The position numbers were made by a program, and so were the translations under genes. Positions 22,395 to 35,039 of a stretch of DNA of 64,000 nt are shown one piece after another (position 1 is the stretch's first letter; each line of letters opens with the position of its first letter). Origin of the DNA: Zingiber officinale. Taxonomy: Eukaryota; Streptophyta; Magnoliopsida; Zingiberales; Zingiberaceae. The notes beneath the pieces were generated by a model, which saw nothing but the letters and a program-made list of their open reading frames with translations, searched no databases and was not told the DNA's origin. The stretch is from NCBI RefSeq assembly GCF_018446385.1, contig NC_056000.1, forward strand, positions 75,340,688 to 75,404,687. Direction: 5' to 3'.

Positions 22395-23560
22395 TAAGGA
22401 AAAATTTACATGTAGTCCTCAATCCATAATTTAAATTTTATAATAGTTCCTATTCATAAAAAATTTTGTTTCCACTCCTCAACTAAACATAATGAACACT
22501 TAATTACCTAATTGCCCTCATATTTTTTTAGGTACAAAAAGTTTAAAAATGAGTATAATTCCTATTAATTTTAACACATTAAACTAAAATCTATTATATT
22601 TTCTATCAAATTGAGTGTGACTCTTTTTTCATCTCAATTGGAAAATATATTAGAGTTTCTTTAAATGATGCTCAATTGAATAGAAATTATACTAGATTTT
22701 TTTTAAATGATGCTGAATTTAGAAAAAATTATATTAAGTAGAAAAAAAAATCATGTTCAATTTGATAGAAAATATATTCAATTCTAATTTAAAATATTGA
22801 ATTTAAGAGAATTATACTCATTTTTAGACTTTTTGTATCTAAAAATATGAGGGGTGATTAAATAACAATGTTTGTAGAGGGAGTTGAAACAAATAAAACT
22901 TTGCATGCAGGGAGTGGAAACAAAGTTTTTTAGATATGAGAACTGCGTGCAAAGTTGAATTTGTGGTTAGGAAAATTTACATTTAGTCCCCAATCACAAC
23001 TTAAACTTTACATACAGTCCCCAGTCCAAAAAACTTTATTTTCACTCCCCAACAAAACATAATGGACACCAAATTACCTAATTGTCCATTATATTTTTTA
23101 GGTACAAAAAGTTTAAAAATGAATATAATTCCTCATAATTTAATACATTAAACTATAATATAGTATATTTTCTATTAAATTGAGTATCACTCTTTTTTCA
23201 CCTCAATTAGATGAAAAATATACTAAATTTTCTTTAAATGATGCTCAATTGGATGAAAATCATATTAGATTCTTTTCAAATGGTGCTGAATTTAAAAAAA
23301 ATTATATTAAGTGGAAAAAAAACATACTTAAGTTGAAAGAAAATATACTCATTCTAATTTAAAATGTTGAATTTAAGAAGAATTATACTTATTTTTAAAT
23401 ATTTTTACTTAAAACATATGAAGAACAATTAAGCAACGATGTTTGCATGAGAAATTAAAGCAAATAAAATTTTATATGCTGGAAGTAAAAACAAAATTTT
23501 TTTAACATAAAAACTACATGCAAAATTAAAATTGTTGTTAGAAATTTTTTCCAATTTACT
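22395..23560. repeat. Tandem dimer of a 575-bp AT-rich repeat
   Basis: Two copies, about 22400-22972 and 22977-23548, follow each other head to tail. Each opens AAAATTTACAT(G/T)TAGTC and shares TTAGGTACAAAAAGTTTAAA and TTTAAATGATGCTCAATTG. The ends of a unit are partly inverted (TTTGTTTCCACTCC near one end, its complement near the other), suggesting a foldback or MITE-like origin. The 60-residue frame inside has no recognised domain. Confidence 0.8.
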
Positions 23561-24193
23561 GTTAAAATAAACAGGTTTAACTTATTTAAAATATTATATA
23601 ACTTTTTATATTTAATTTTTTTATCGACTTAATTAAAATTACTTAAATATCACTAAAATCAATATTATCCAAATTATCGGGCGACATTCTTGAATGTCTA
23701 ATATTAAATTCATTTCGAGGAACGTTCCAACCATTAATTGGACACAAGCTATTGAAACAGGGTTCGACCACCCTGTGAAAACACAGGTTATATAATGATC
23801 GAACAGATTATCTTTGGTTACAGTTTCAAGTGATCCAAACACAAAACTAAATCAAAACCAAACGTAGAAATTAAAAAGGCAAGGGGAGAAGAAACACCAA
23901 GCAAACCAACAATGACCTATCACCTTCATGGACGGGTGATGAAGAATTGTGCAACTAACAAGGTCATGCATGATGCCCATCCACTACGAGGAATAGGACC
24001 TTGCGGACACCCTTGATGATGAATGGAGGCTAAACTGAGATGCTAATGGCGACGGCAAAGTATCCCAGGGGTTATGGCGACGATCAACTATGACCACTGA
24101 TAAATGCCAACGGGCTGATTAGTGCAAGGGATAAACTTAAGAGTATGGTATTAAATGCCAAATAGTTGAAAGATGCGTGTAGGAAGCAATGCG

Positions 24194-27100
24194 TCATATA
24201 TCCATCAACTGAGAGCCAGATGAGGGTTTCTTCTTCTTTTTTTTGCTCTGTTTTTTTCCGGAGATCCGTTCCTTGACTGTTTCTGGAGGAGGCTGAGTCC
24301 TCCTTAGATGTTCGTGGATGGCAGCGAGTGGATCCATCTGGAACACAGGATCATCCAACACCCGCTTCAAGTGAGCACCTTCTATTTGGCTATAAAATGC
24401 ATCGCATCAGCAGGTGAAGATAGTAGAAACGGAAAGAAAATTATAAGAGCTCAAGTAATTACACTAGTTTCTGCCTGTCCTTGGAGTTTGGCTTAGAGTT
24501 TTTGGAACTAATAGGCCTCTGGATGGTGTTCAAATCTGGAAGAAATTCGGAAAGGGCTGAAAGATCATATGCCTTCAACTTACGCTGTCTTCTCTCTCTC
24601 TTTTTCTGCATAAACAAGACCAGTCAACTTCAAGATTATAATCTCGTAGTTTTTGATCCAGCCACTTTTAGAACACAGGATTATAATCTGGAAGAGTTCT
24701 AGAGCCCATTCTATATACAGTACAAATGCAATGCCTCCTTTAACTTTCCTACTAACATATACGTGTTAACTATGTAATATGTCAATCACGAGTAGTTTGT
24801 TGCCATGTGTGCTTCCTGCTTACCATGATCTAGTGTTAACTCATGGGTACATTGTATGTCTTCAATTTGTCTAACTGGCAATCCTTCCAATATATAGTCC
24901 TTACCAGCAATCTGACAATATATATCATATTCATATATATAGTCCTTAAAAGTAATCTGACATTTTGTATCATATTCATCTTTACAATGGTAGGTTTCAA
25001 AAACTATCAACATTAGTTCAGTGAATTTAATTATAATTTTTCTAATCATTGGAATTTGACATAATTATAAATTAATATGTTTTGATTTTCCAGTACAATG
25101 ATTAGTGTAAGTATAAACCTAAAAGCACGACTAGATATTGATTACTGAATTCATAATGATAACTTTTTCACATTTATCATAGTTACATACCATGAAGAAT
25201 ATGTTCGAGTTAAGTGTTTTAGTTTGTAAAAGCCACAGAATTTTTTTTTGGCAAATTCTCACAAAATAATGGCAACGTTTAAGTTGGAGAACATGTCCAA
25301 GGTACTGAAGTATTTTCAGAATATTGTCAAGAATGATTAAGCAATTTTCAGGATGAAAACATATTTGCAACTAACAGTGATATCACCCTATCATTCAAAA
25401 ATCCTAATGATATACTAATTGCTGATGCAAATAATAGAAGAACCATCCCTAACATTATTTATCACGATCAAACAATGACTAAGCAAGAAACCAAAACAGT
25501 AAAAGAAAATAAAGTTCTGTTACCTTGCCAATTGATTTTTTTGCACTTAAGGAAACAACAGCATCTTTAACTTCTGAAATGATGACATCAAATCAAAATT
25601 AGATCCTTTTTTTCAAGTTCAAATTTACTTGATGAAGCCAAACACATTTAAATTACAATCATAGAGGGTAAAGGAATACCACAACCTCATGATTATGATA
25701 AGTAGATCAAAATAGAAGAAATCACCAGCATGAAAACTCAGCTATGCATAAGCAATACTCAAACAATTTAAATATTCCCATGGTAATAATATTTTAAGCA
25801 TTGTCAACGTTCCCATGCATAAGCATGCTGGTGATTTTTAAAAAAATTGTCCTTTCCACATTGTCAACGTTCTAAACATGAACTGACCCAAGTTCTGTTT
25901 CACATATGAAAAGTAAATAACAATAGACCATATAATAAATTTCAAATCCAGATAGTTGGGCATGTTATCATATTACATCATTACAAGCTACAAGTAGGAC
26001 TTTAAGTTTGCTATCCCAAAATTTTAAATAAGGATAAATTGTCAAAATTAATAAGAATTGAAGTAATTAAGGTGTAATGGTCAATTTTTGAGGTTATATT
26101 TAATTTATTTGAGGAGATTTAATTGCAACTAGAGGTTGATTATAAGTTAGGTTGAGTTAGACACAAATTTAAGTCAATTTGGCTTTTATTAGAGTTGTAT
26201 CAAACCACTATTGATGTTAATTCGAGTTTATCTTGCCAACGAGTCAACATAATATTAGGAAATTAGCAACTTAACAAAGTTTCATTATCCTATTATCTTC
26301 AACTTGATTGAAGTCCTAAAGATAGTATATCTATGCATGTCATTAATAACTAAACTTGCTTTAGAATCAACTGAATTGCTTGGTAAGTATCAACAAACAC
26401 AAATGAAATGAATAAACTTATATCTAAATACAAAGCAACAACGATCCAAATGAAAAACAACTTACTTGCATAGAACTTCTGTTTCTTTTCTAGTTTGCGA
26501 TTAAAGCTTTTGGAATCCTTTATTGAAGAATTAGATCTGCAGAAGAGATCAAGCTTACACTCACTAGATGATAATTTGCAAAATAATCAGCATGTTGAAG
26601 AAATTAATTTGTACAGCCTACATCTAAACATGTTCGTCAATGTTGATGACATGTAAGCAATGAAGGTGGTGTATCCAACAATATTGAACGTTGACAATGT
26701 GGAAAGGACAATTTTAAAAAAAAAAAAACAATAAGATAGCATCTGGAATATCTTGTTTCTATTTCAGGAAGCTTGAGCATTTTCGCAGCTTTATATAATT
26801 CAATAGAAATTTTCTTTTATATCTATCAAAAGAGGAAGGGAGTCACTGAATAATATAAGCATGCAACAAAATCTAGAAGATAACTCATATACAAGTTAAC
26901 TATAAGAATCATCATTTTTGTAGACATACTGAAACACATGGAAAATTCATGTCGATGGAAGTATTTACTTTTTAGATATATAAAATTATTTACTTTTTAG
27001 ATATATAAAATTATTTACTTTTAGATTCATCAAAGTATTTGCTTTGATAGACCTAAAGCATTATTCATAGAAGGAATAATTTGTTTTCAGTATATTTATG

Positions 27101-28085
27101 AAGTTCATTAGAAATTCACCTTTAGATCTATCAAAAAGGGGAGAGGGAACTCCTAAATAATATGTAAAAAAGTAATATTTGTGAAGATCTTTAAACACGT
27201 ACTTTGATCAAGTACATTTTATCTAGGTTGCCATAACATAAGTCATGTGTCAAACTCAATTTGAGCTAGTAATGTGAATCTTATTCCACTGCATGGAAGA
27301 CTGGAAACATAAATCACACTAAAAGGCTAGGTTCATATCATTGACAGGAGGTAATTTTTAAGATTAATTAAGGTATCAGTTTAACTTAAATAAGAATCTA
27401 TATGATATGTTTATACATGCTCAGTGTTTTCAAACAATTAGGATCACAATATAGAACAACCGATGTCCCTTTTGTTTAACAAGAAATAGATTGAGAGTCC
27501 TTAGAGAAGAATATCATCATCATAGATCCTTTATCTGTGTCACTTGGCGGTTGCCTATAAATTAACCTCGTGATTTACCTCCGGGTGAGCATAATCACCC
27601 ATATACATCAAAACAAAGTGATTAAAAACAGCTCAAGGAAATTGAAGTTTATTTTTAGAAATTATTAGTGAACATCTGCAATCAAGGATGATAGACTTCT
27701 CGTTTCATATGTTACATAAAGCATGGGTCTCTTTTTTTTTTTTTTTTTTTTTTTTTTGGTAATTCAGGTATCCGATAGACCCAACTAATGGGTCTCTACT
27801 TCCATTTGCATGTGGTTGCAATTCTAGCTGCTAATTTTGCAATTCCAACCACTGGTTCACACTTATCAAAAGCTTGCAAATCAAACAAAGAGGTATCATT
27901 TCGGCTAACAGAAACTGATGAAAATTAATAAAAGAGATTCAATCAACTCATGCAGGTGAACCATCGACTGTTAACATAATAGAGAGACTAGAACAGGGGG
28001 AAATGCATGATCCTAGAAAAGGATAGATGAAGGGAGAAAGAAGTGAAACAACTTACTCCTTTGCGCACTTTTTTTCTTTTGCCAT
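24194..28085 (-). CDS. SLX9-like ribosome biogenesis protein, five exons
   Basis: I assembled this gene from splice sites. Coding exons are 28085-28057, 26536-26466, 25573-25524, 24605-24463 and 24389-24194, totalling 489 bp and 162 residues. Donors are GTAAGT, GTAAGT, GTAACA and GTAATT; acceptors are TGCAG, TTCAG, TGCAG and TATAG. All phases join without a stop. Conserved features are RKLEKKQKFYAKVKD (about 24-38), SLSAKKSIGKKKRERR (about 41-56), KLKAYDLSALSEFLP (59-73), DPVFQMDPLAAIHEHL (111-126) and a lysine-rich tail. These match the plant SLX9/FAM207-type family, nuclear and nucleolar proteins linked by homology to small-subunit rRNA processing. Length fits the family. Introns total about 3.4 kb. 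A partial second copy lies at 1-306. The identification is by recalled family motifs and was not checked by search. Confidence 0.82.
25845..26713. repeat. Inverted repeats flanking SLX9-like exon 2
   Basis: A perfect 28-bp inverted repeat begins AATTGTCCTTTCCACATTGT at 25845-25872, and its complement is at 26686-26713. Another partial copy (ATTGTCAACGTTC) lies at about 25800. The pair encloses exon 2 of the SLX9-like gene. Confidence 0.8.
26960..27020. repeat. Short tandem repeat in SLX9-like intron 1
   Basis: TATTTACTTTTTAGATATAT followed by AAAAT repeats about every 24 bp, two full copies and one partial. It lies within intron 1. Confidence 0.7.
27731..27759. repeat. Poly-T tract
   Basis: A run of more than 20 T within intron 1 of the SLX9-like gene. 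On the gene's own strand it is a poly-A run, and could be a retroposon tail. Confidence 0.8.
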
Positions 28086-28429
28086 CGCTTCACAATGCAG
28101 TTGGAACCCCCTGTGGTCAAGAAGCACAACCATAAATCGAAACAAAAATACATGAATTATACAAATACAACAGATTATGGAACATGACCACATGCAAGCA
28201 TCCTAACTCTAGTTCAATTCGAAGTGCAAAATAATTAAAATTATGCTAAGAAAACAACCCTAAAGCATGCTACGTGAAGGAGAAGTGCAGAGAAATATTC
28301 TCCAAATTCTATGCCTAAGGAACCGAAATCCCAATATTTCAACAAATCAATGTGTCTGATCAACAACGTGAATCCAAACATGGTAGTGCATAGCAAGGCA
28401 ACACAGGACAGAATCAAAACCTCAATTGC

Positions 28430-29620
28430 GCAGATGGAAGCAACAACAAAATTAGGGTGATAGAGGAGCACTAAACAGGTAGGACAGAAAAGGTCGTCAG
28501 TCTTGAGGAAGGGTGAAGCCGCCACCGACCCAAGCTGGCCCTTTTTAAGGGATATTTTCATTTTAAAATTTAATTTAAAATACCCCCAAATCTTTGATGC
28601 AAACCCAAAAGCTGTTTTCAATCTTGTTTATTTACCTATCAAGTTTGTCCAAATTTGTTTATTAGAAAACTTATCGAGCTTATTCAACCTTATTTATTAA
28701 AATTCTTATCAAGATCGAGCCGAGTTGGAAGTTTTTATTGAGCTCAACTAACAACCTTGTTTTCTTATAAATTAGGTTAAATATTTATGTAATATGTGGA
28801 ACTTATTTTTTTTATTTTCAACCTATTATGAATTATTTAAGATTATAACAATTTATAAATTACTATGTTTTGTATGTGTTTGAATAAAAAAATAAGAAAT
28901 AAATTTAATTTTTTTATAAATTATAGGACCATGCTGATCTAGATAATTGATATAAAAAGCCTTCAACTGTTTTTCGCCAGTAGCTATGAATCTCAAGCAT
29001 CCACAAGACCACAACACACAAAAGTTTGGTCGAATGCCATTAAACATGTTACTGTGCATAGATACTCTAATCAACCAGACAAATCCCTTGTTCAGACTAC
29101 AGCACCAATCTAACTATCATCAGTAGTAGAAGCAATCACAACAAAAGAAATGATCACCTTCTCTATACTACCACAGATTATCAACACCCAGGAAATACAG
29201 AACTGCCTACATATCAAGCCATGAATTGCCTATCGACAACCAGGCGCGTTCTCTTGTCAAGTAATCTACCGAAATAATGACAAATCGCAACAATCCTACG
29301 CGGGGCGAAAGCCTAGGGTTGAAAATCCAAACAAACAGCCGGCGGGCGGCCCTAGGGCTTTATTTCATGAATCAAAAGAGCGAGGAAGGAATCAGGGAGA
29401 CGAGATCTCACCAGAATCAAGCAGGTGAGGGAGAAGAGAATAGTGCTTCCGCTTAGGACGGAGATCAAGTGAGAGGGTATCGCCAGCCACAGCGATCGCT
29501 CCCAATGCGAGGATTCTTGAGACTTTGGGCGATGAGAGGAGGCGGCATCGGCCGCTACTAAACAGGTAGGACGGTATAAAGGCCGGCAGGGTTGAGGTGA
29601 TGGGCGAAGCCGTCCTTTTA
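28430..29620 (-). promoter_or_regulatory. Duplicated 5' region of the SLX9-like gene
   Basis: Two GC-rich blocks, 28474-28545 and 29569-29625, share CTAAACAGGTAGGAC, GAAGCCG and CCTTTTTAAAGGG-like sequence about 1.1 kb apart, each followed by similar AT-rich DNA. They lie upstream of the coding start, and a CAG acceptor 26 bp before the ATG suggests a non-coding first exon. A donor-like GGTGAGATC at about 29404-29412 (minus strand) would fit. Which block is the active start is unknown. Confidence 0.45.
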
Positions 29621-29715
29621 AAGGGAAATTTTCAATTTCAATTTTGATTTTAAAATGATCCCAAATTTCAGAAATTTTCTCTTTCAACCCTGTATGTCTG
29701 ATAAAATTATCTTTA

Positions 29716-30357
29716 ACATGTATTTGATTAATACATTGGGAGTTATTTTTGATAATTTTGATTATCCATTTAAGATTCTCAATAAAAATTTTATTTGATT
29801 TAGATAATCGATGATTTTCAAATAATGTTCCAGGAATCGAAAAACTTCGAAAAACTAAGATTTTTCTTGATTCCGGCCTTAACGAATTTTTTTTACCCAA
29901 AATATTCTCGGATAAGAAAAAAATGTGATAAAAAAGAAAAACGTATAGAAAAAAATGAAAATTTTAAAAAATAAAATTTACAAATTAAAAAAAACATAAA
30001 AAATATATAAAAATAAAAAATAAAAAAATTTGTAAAAAACTAAAAAAAATAAAAAAAATGTAAAAAACTTAAAACATTAAAAAAAATAGAAAAAACAAAA
30101 AAAAAATTAAAAATGAGAAAAAAAATATAAAAAATGAAAAATTATTTTAAAAAAATAAAAAAATAAAAAAAACGTTTAAAAACATTAAAAAATTAAAAAT
30201 TAAAAATTAAAAAAATACAAAAAAATATAAAAAAACTTAAAATTTTAAAAAGTAAGAAAACTTAAAAAAATTAAAAACATAAAAAAATAAAGAAAATAAA
30301 AAAATAAAGAAAAACATGAAAAAGAAAAAAAAACATAGAGTTTAAATAATAATAAGA

Positions 30358-30391
<34 letters not shown>

Positions 30392-30599
30392 AATAGTTGG
30401 TTTAGTAACTAAGGGTAATATAGTAAAATATTAAACTAGGTTATTTATTAAAACCTTCAAATAAATAAGTTTTTGTTGCATTACCTAGATTTAACTAAAT
30501 AACATTTTGTTATATTTTAATCCTCATAATCTTGATTATGTGATTACCTGGTAATCACATAGCCAAGGTTATACATGATAATTTGAATCAAACATACCC
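29716..30599 (-). mobile_element. PIF/Harbinger (Tourist-like) MITE, 884 bp
   Basis: It is flanked by TTA on both sides (29713-29715 and 30600-30602). The right end AATCAAACATACCC pairs with the degraded left end ACATGTATTTGATT. It aligns end to end, in reverse orientation, with the element at 57044-57956, including the CGATGATTTTCAAATAATGT region. The core is an extreme AAAAATAAA-type tract with an (AAT)n/(ATT)n palindrome at 30345-30400. Confidence 0.8.
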
Positions 30600-30859
30600 T
30601 TATAGTATAAGTATAATCAGAGCGGAGTAGGATTATGGTTAACCGGGCAGTAGTCAAGAGGCTGACTACGTCAAATCTAGATTACAATGAAAAACAAATG
30701 AAAAACATAAAAGGAAGAGGAATTAACCCGGGGCGACAGCATCAAGGTCGATGGCCATTGCTCATAATTTAGAATCAACCTGTGTAGATCATCTAGACCA
30801 ATCATGAACTACTACACAGTTATAGCAACTATAATATTATAGTTGTTACAACTAAGTTG

Positions 30860-31625
30860 AATTTTTTTAAAAAATATCATAACTTTTGATTCCGGTTAAA
30901 CCATGCGATGCACGATATATCAAATTGAACTTCATTCAGAGATCTTCAATTTGATATATTGTGCACCTCGTGATTCAATCTTAATTTAAAATTATGGTCT
31001 TTTAAAGTTTATCCAATATATATGTTGTAACTTGTATCAACTATGAAACCATAGCTAATATAACTACAAGTTATAACTTTAAGATTACATAACTTTTGAT
31101 TCGGGTTAAATCATGGTACTCACAATATATTAAATCGAAAATCTCTAAATCAACTTAGATTTGATATATTGTTCGTTCCGTTGTTCAATCCGAATTAAAA
31201 GTAATGACTTTTTAAAGTTTAGGAGTTTAATATTCACATTGTAGCAACTAAGGTTTTATAATTACTACAACTACATGACAAGACAGTTGTAACAGTTACG
31301 AAACCATAACGGTTACAATGTGAATGCTAAACCTTACACTTTAAGAGATTTATAACTTTTGATTTGGATTGAACCATGAAATGCATAATATATCAAATTG
31401 AAGACCGTTCAAATATCTACAACTTGCTATAAGGTGGAACTCATAACAACTAGGTTTTAGAATAAAAAATATCATTTAAATTTTTTTCGGATGCTCCAAA
31501 TAATTTTAGTTTAAATTTTTTTCCATGTTATAATAATTACGGAATTTTAGTTGTTATAACTATGTGACAGTTCAATTATAACCGTTAAAATATTATAGTT
31601 ACTATAACTATATAGTAATTGTGAT
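30860..31625. repeat. Cluster of imperfect palindromes
   Basis: Three related inverted repeats lie at about 30885-31000, 31085-31210 and 31340-31430. Each has AACTTTTGATTC(C/G)GGTTAAA in one arm and ATCAAATTGAA or AGATTTGATATATTG towards the loop. GTTACAA/TTGTAAC palindromes lie between them. No coding potential was seen. Foldback or decayed hAT-like MITEs are possible. Confidence 0.6.
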
Positions 31626-31639
31626 TCTTAACTGCTATA

Positions 31640-32745
31640 AAATATGGATTTAGATGAGAAAAATCGAAGAAAGATAGTAAGAGGAATAAATTATTACTTT
31701 ATGTGGGGAATACTCCCATTATTTTATAGGAGATAAAATATCCTTTTAATAATAAATGATGTCCTTTCTATTTTTTGGCCCAACGTTATTATTGGTCATC
31801 TCTAGGGACTGGAAGACCTTCAATTCAATAGATAGTAGCACCATAGAAATAATGATACGAAGAGATGCCCAAGCTACCCAATATTTTAACAAAGCCCTTT
31901 TAGAATTCTTAAAAGACGCGTCTTATTTTTGAAATTTATCAAATCTTGTATTTGTTGTCGAAATACCGACTCAATTCACTTCGTTGGCTCTCTATTGGAA
32001 GTGATTATAGTTGATTGATAACCGATTAAAATAACTCTAGCTGATTAAATGCGATTCTATCAATTGGTTGTTGTTATGTGTTTATTGAGTGTTCCAAGCG
32101 ATATTTTCAACAAAATGTGTTTGATGGTTAGAGATGTCAAAATACTGACCAGTTGAAAATCACATTCAATCAAGTAACGTCGGATAATTGATTGTAATAT
32201 GATATAATCAATCAGTTTTTTTTTTAATTCAAATATTTAGTTATTCAAATCGATCCATTTTGAAGATGATTAATTTATTTTATTAAAATTTTTCATCGAC
32301 TATTAAAATAAATTAAAAGATACTGACGGAGATCCATCCAATGATGATATCAGATAAGATAATGATTACCCTACGGACTAATGAAAATATGAAATTAAAA
32401 AGAAAGCAAGAATAAAATTTGAAAAAAAAAATAAAGAGAAAATATGATAGTTTGTCAATAATAAAAACTTTGTTAATAATTAAAGGATGAGTTATCATAT
32501 AACTAAACATGTATTTATATAAATTATAGACCATAAAACAGAAACGAAAGAAAAAAAAAAAAGAAATCTCAATATATGGAACTCAATTCCTATCTTATAG
32601 AGTAATAAATGAAATTCTTCTAGAAAATAAAATTTTTTAATAGAAATTGAAATTAACAAAATATGACACTCATTTCTTAGAAACAATTCGGAGTCGGAGA
32701 ATCCTCGTACATGTTATGAAATACACAAAGAAAAATAAGAATAAA
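31640..32745. other. AT-rich intergenic, no gene seen
   Basis: Two short minus-strand open frames (32313-32534, 32495-32686) are Phe/Ile-rich by-products of AT content. No supported feature. Confidence 0.5.
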
Positions 32746-32749
32746 TATA

Positions 32750-34159
32750 ATAAAATCTTAGCTTGCTCTCTTTTTGTTGCTTAAATCTACCTCTTGGTAG
32801 ATGGAAATGCAACAACATTGAGCTCTAAGAACCGACATTGAGTGTTGTGTCGAGATCTACTTCGAAAAAATCTACAAAAACCCTTTTATAGGGTTCTTGG
32901 ACGCCTCCCAATTGATTAAGCTCACTCTTAATCGATTATCACGTCATCCGACCGTCTAACACCTGTAAAACGACTCTTTTTTAGAATTCTAATTGATTGG
33001 TGAATCATCCCAATCGATTCAGAGAGCCTTAATCAATTAGTCCAATCAATTAAGCCTTCTTAATTGATTGCCTGAATCAATTTCCTCTTCTCACCACAAA
33101 GCACTACCTAATCGATTGACCCAATTGATTAGAAGTGGTTGAATCGATTGAGCCAATCAATTCAACCTTGTTTTTCACGAATTTCTCTTCGTAAATCTTC
33201 TAGCCCTAATCGATTGGTCCAATCGATCTAGCTCGACCAATTGATTCAAACCCTTTTTGCGTTCTCGCAAGAACCTCGTAATCGATTAGCTTAGGGTAAA
33301 GCAATTGCCCCAATCGATTGCATAATCTTAACTTCCTTAATCCAAGTCTAGGGTTCCCTTACCCAACATTAGGTCAACTGTGACATGTTGGCACTTCTTC
33401 ACCAAGTGTTCAGTCTTTCATAACCTATTTGGACTTTTTTCCTCTTGCCAAGTGTCCGGTCCTCCACAACCTACTTGGACTTTCGAGTATCAGGTGTTCG
33501 GTCCTCCTTTGACCCACTTGAATTTTCCAATTCCTAGCTTCACTCACTAGAACTTTTCACCACATAGCTTCACTCACTAGGATTTCCTCACTGTTTTGCT
33601 TCATTTGTTAGGACTTCCAACTGCCTAGCTTCATTAGGACTTTCCAACTGCCTAGCTTCACCCACCAGGACTTTCCAACTGTCTGACTTTATCCACCAGG
33701 ACTTTCCAACTATTTGGTTTCACCCACCAGGACTTTCCAACTACCTGCTTCACCCACCAAGACTTTCCATCTGTCTTACTTCACTCACCAGGACTTTCTA
33801 TCTGCCTGATTTCACTCACCAGGACTTTCCTCACTGCTCGACTTTACTCACCGGGGCTTCTCACACCAAGTGTCCCGTCAACATTGACCCATTTAGTTTT
33901 TCTTTTTTTTGTCAACCATCCCGCTGATCTTGTCCTTGCCTAACCTCTAGTTAGGACTTTTTTATTCAAGTATTCAGCCAACCTTGACATATTTGACTAC
34001 TCTCTCATATCAAACTAGTCAACGTTTGATCAGTGGAGAATTGCACCAACAATATGCTAAATGGACAATTGCACTTGTAATCTCCATATATTTTCAAATA
34101 TCAAAACTCAAGCTTACATCAAACTAGTCAACTTTGGTACAGGAACAATTGCACCAACA
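32750..34159 (-). mobile_element. SIRE-like LTR, left end not resolved
   Basis: It ends GCACCAACA at 34159 and closely resembles the LTR at 37398-38942. Common features are many CAATCGATT motifs (32930-33320) and a degenerate CTTCACTCACTAGGACTTTC array (33530-33850). The left end is not recognisable, so it may be truncated. Confidence 0.65.
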
Positions 34160-35039
34160 AAACTCTAACCCATACATAATAGAAATATCAAAATTACCAT
34201 AAATACTATAAAAATAAAAATTACTAAAAATAATAAAAAGATTTTCGAAGGCTCTAACGAGGGTCACAACATTGCTTTTTGAGCCTGAAATTTAACGGTT
34301 GTAGGTTCCCCCATAATCAATGTTCTAAAACTCATCTTATACAGTCACCTAGGCACCACTTAGGCATTACGCATCTACCACCTGCACCAGAAACCTACAA
34401 GGCAGGTGACCTAGGTGGTTGGAGCCACCTTGGCAGCCCTCGGCATCAATGTTTTTGGGCTTTTAATTTAAAAAGGCATGTTTGTCCGACCAATAAATCA
34501 CTAAATTTAAAATCCCTAAGTTATCTGTTCATCTGTGTCTTCCTCTTCGTCTGCTCTCATCATCTCATCGCTGTAGCTTTGTAGCTTAATCGATTCTGGT
34601 AAGTTTTTTTATTTTTGTTATTTATTTTTTTGTTTCATCTACTCCTCATCGTTGTGGGACATCTTCAACGGAGTCGGATGCGTCACGGGATGCGTCTATA
34701 GCCACCGGAAGAGTCAACAACAGCTGGAAGCATCGTTGGATGCGTTTGACGAGGTCTCACGATGCTTCTGACGGCGTCGGACATGTCCCGCGACTCTTCC
34801 AGGTCCGTCGGAAGTAACAACGGACTTCATCGGACACGTCGAATGTGTCTCGAGATGTTTCCAGTGGTGTTGAACGCCTCCTGTGACACGTCCGGTGACA
34901 TCCAATGACATTGTCATGAGTTTCTATACTGTGCATAAATAATTTTAGGATTTAATTAAATCAAACAACTCCCAACTGGTATAGTTCCAATAATATACTT
35001 TCATAAAGTCTAAATAAATTATCCCAGTTAAATATATAA

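Noticed and set aside
28241-28621. 126-residue minus-strand frame with hydrophobic segments
   Set aside because: It falls in the probable 5' leader and first intron of the SLX9-like gene. Hydrophobic residues come from T-rich DNA, and no signal or domain was recognised.
29352-29900. 182-residue minus-strand frame upstream of the SLX9-like gene
   Set aside because: It begins inside the Harbinger-type MITE and runs into a GC-rich leader-like block. It mixes transposon and untranslated sequence and shows no domain.
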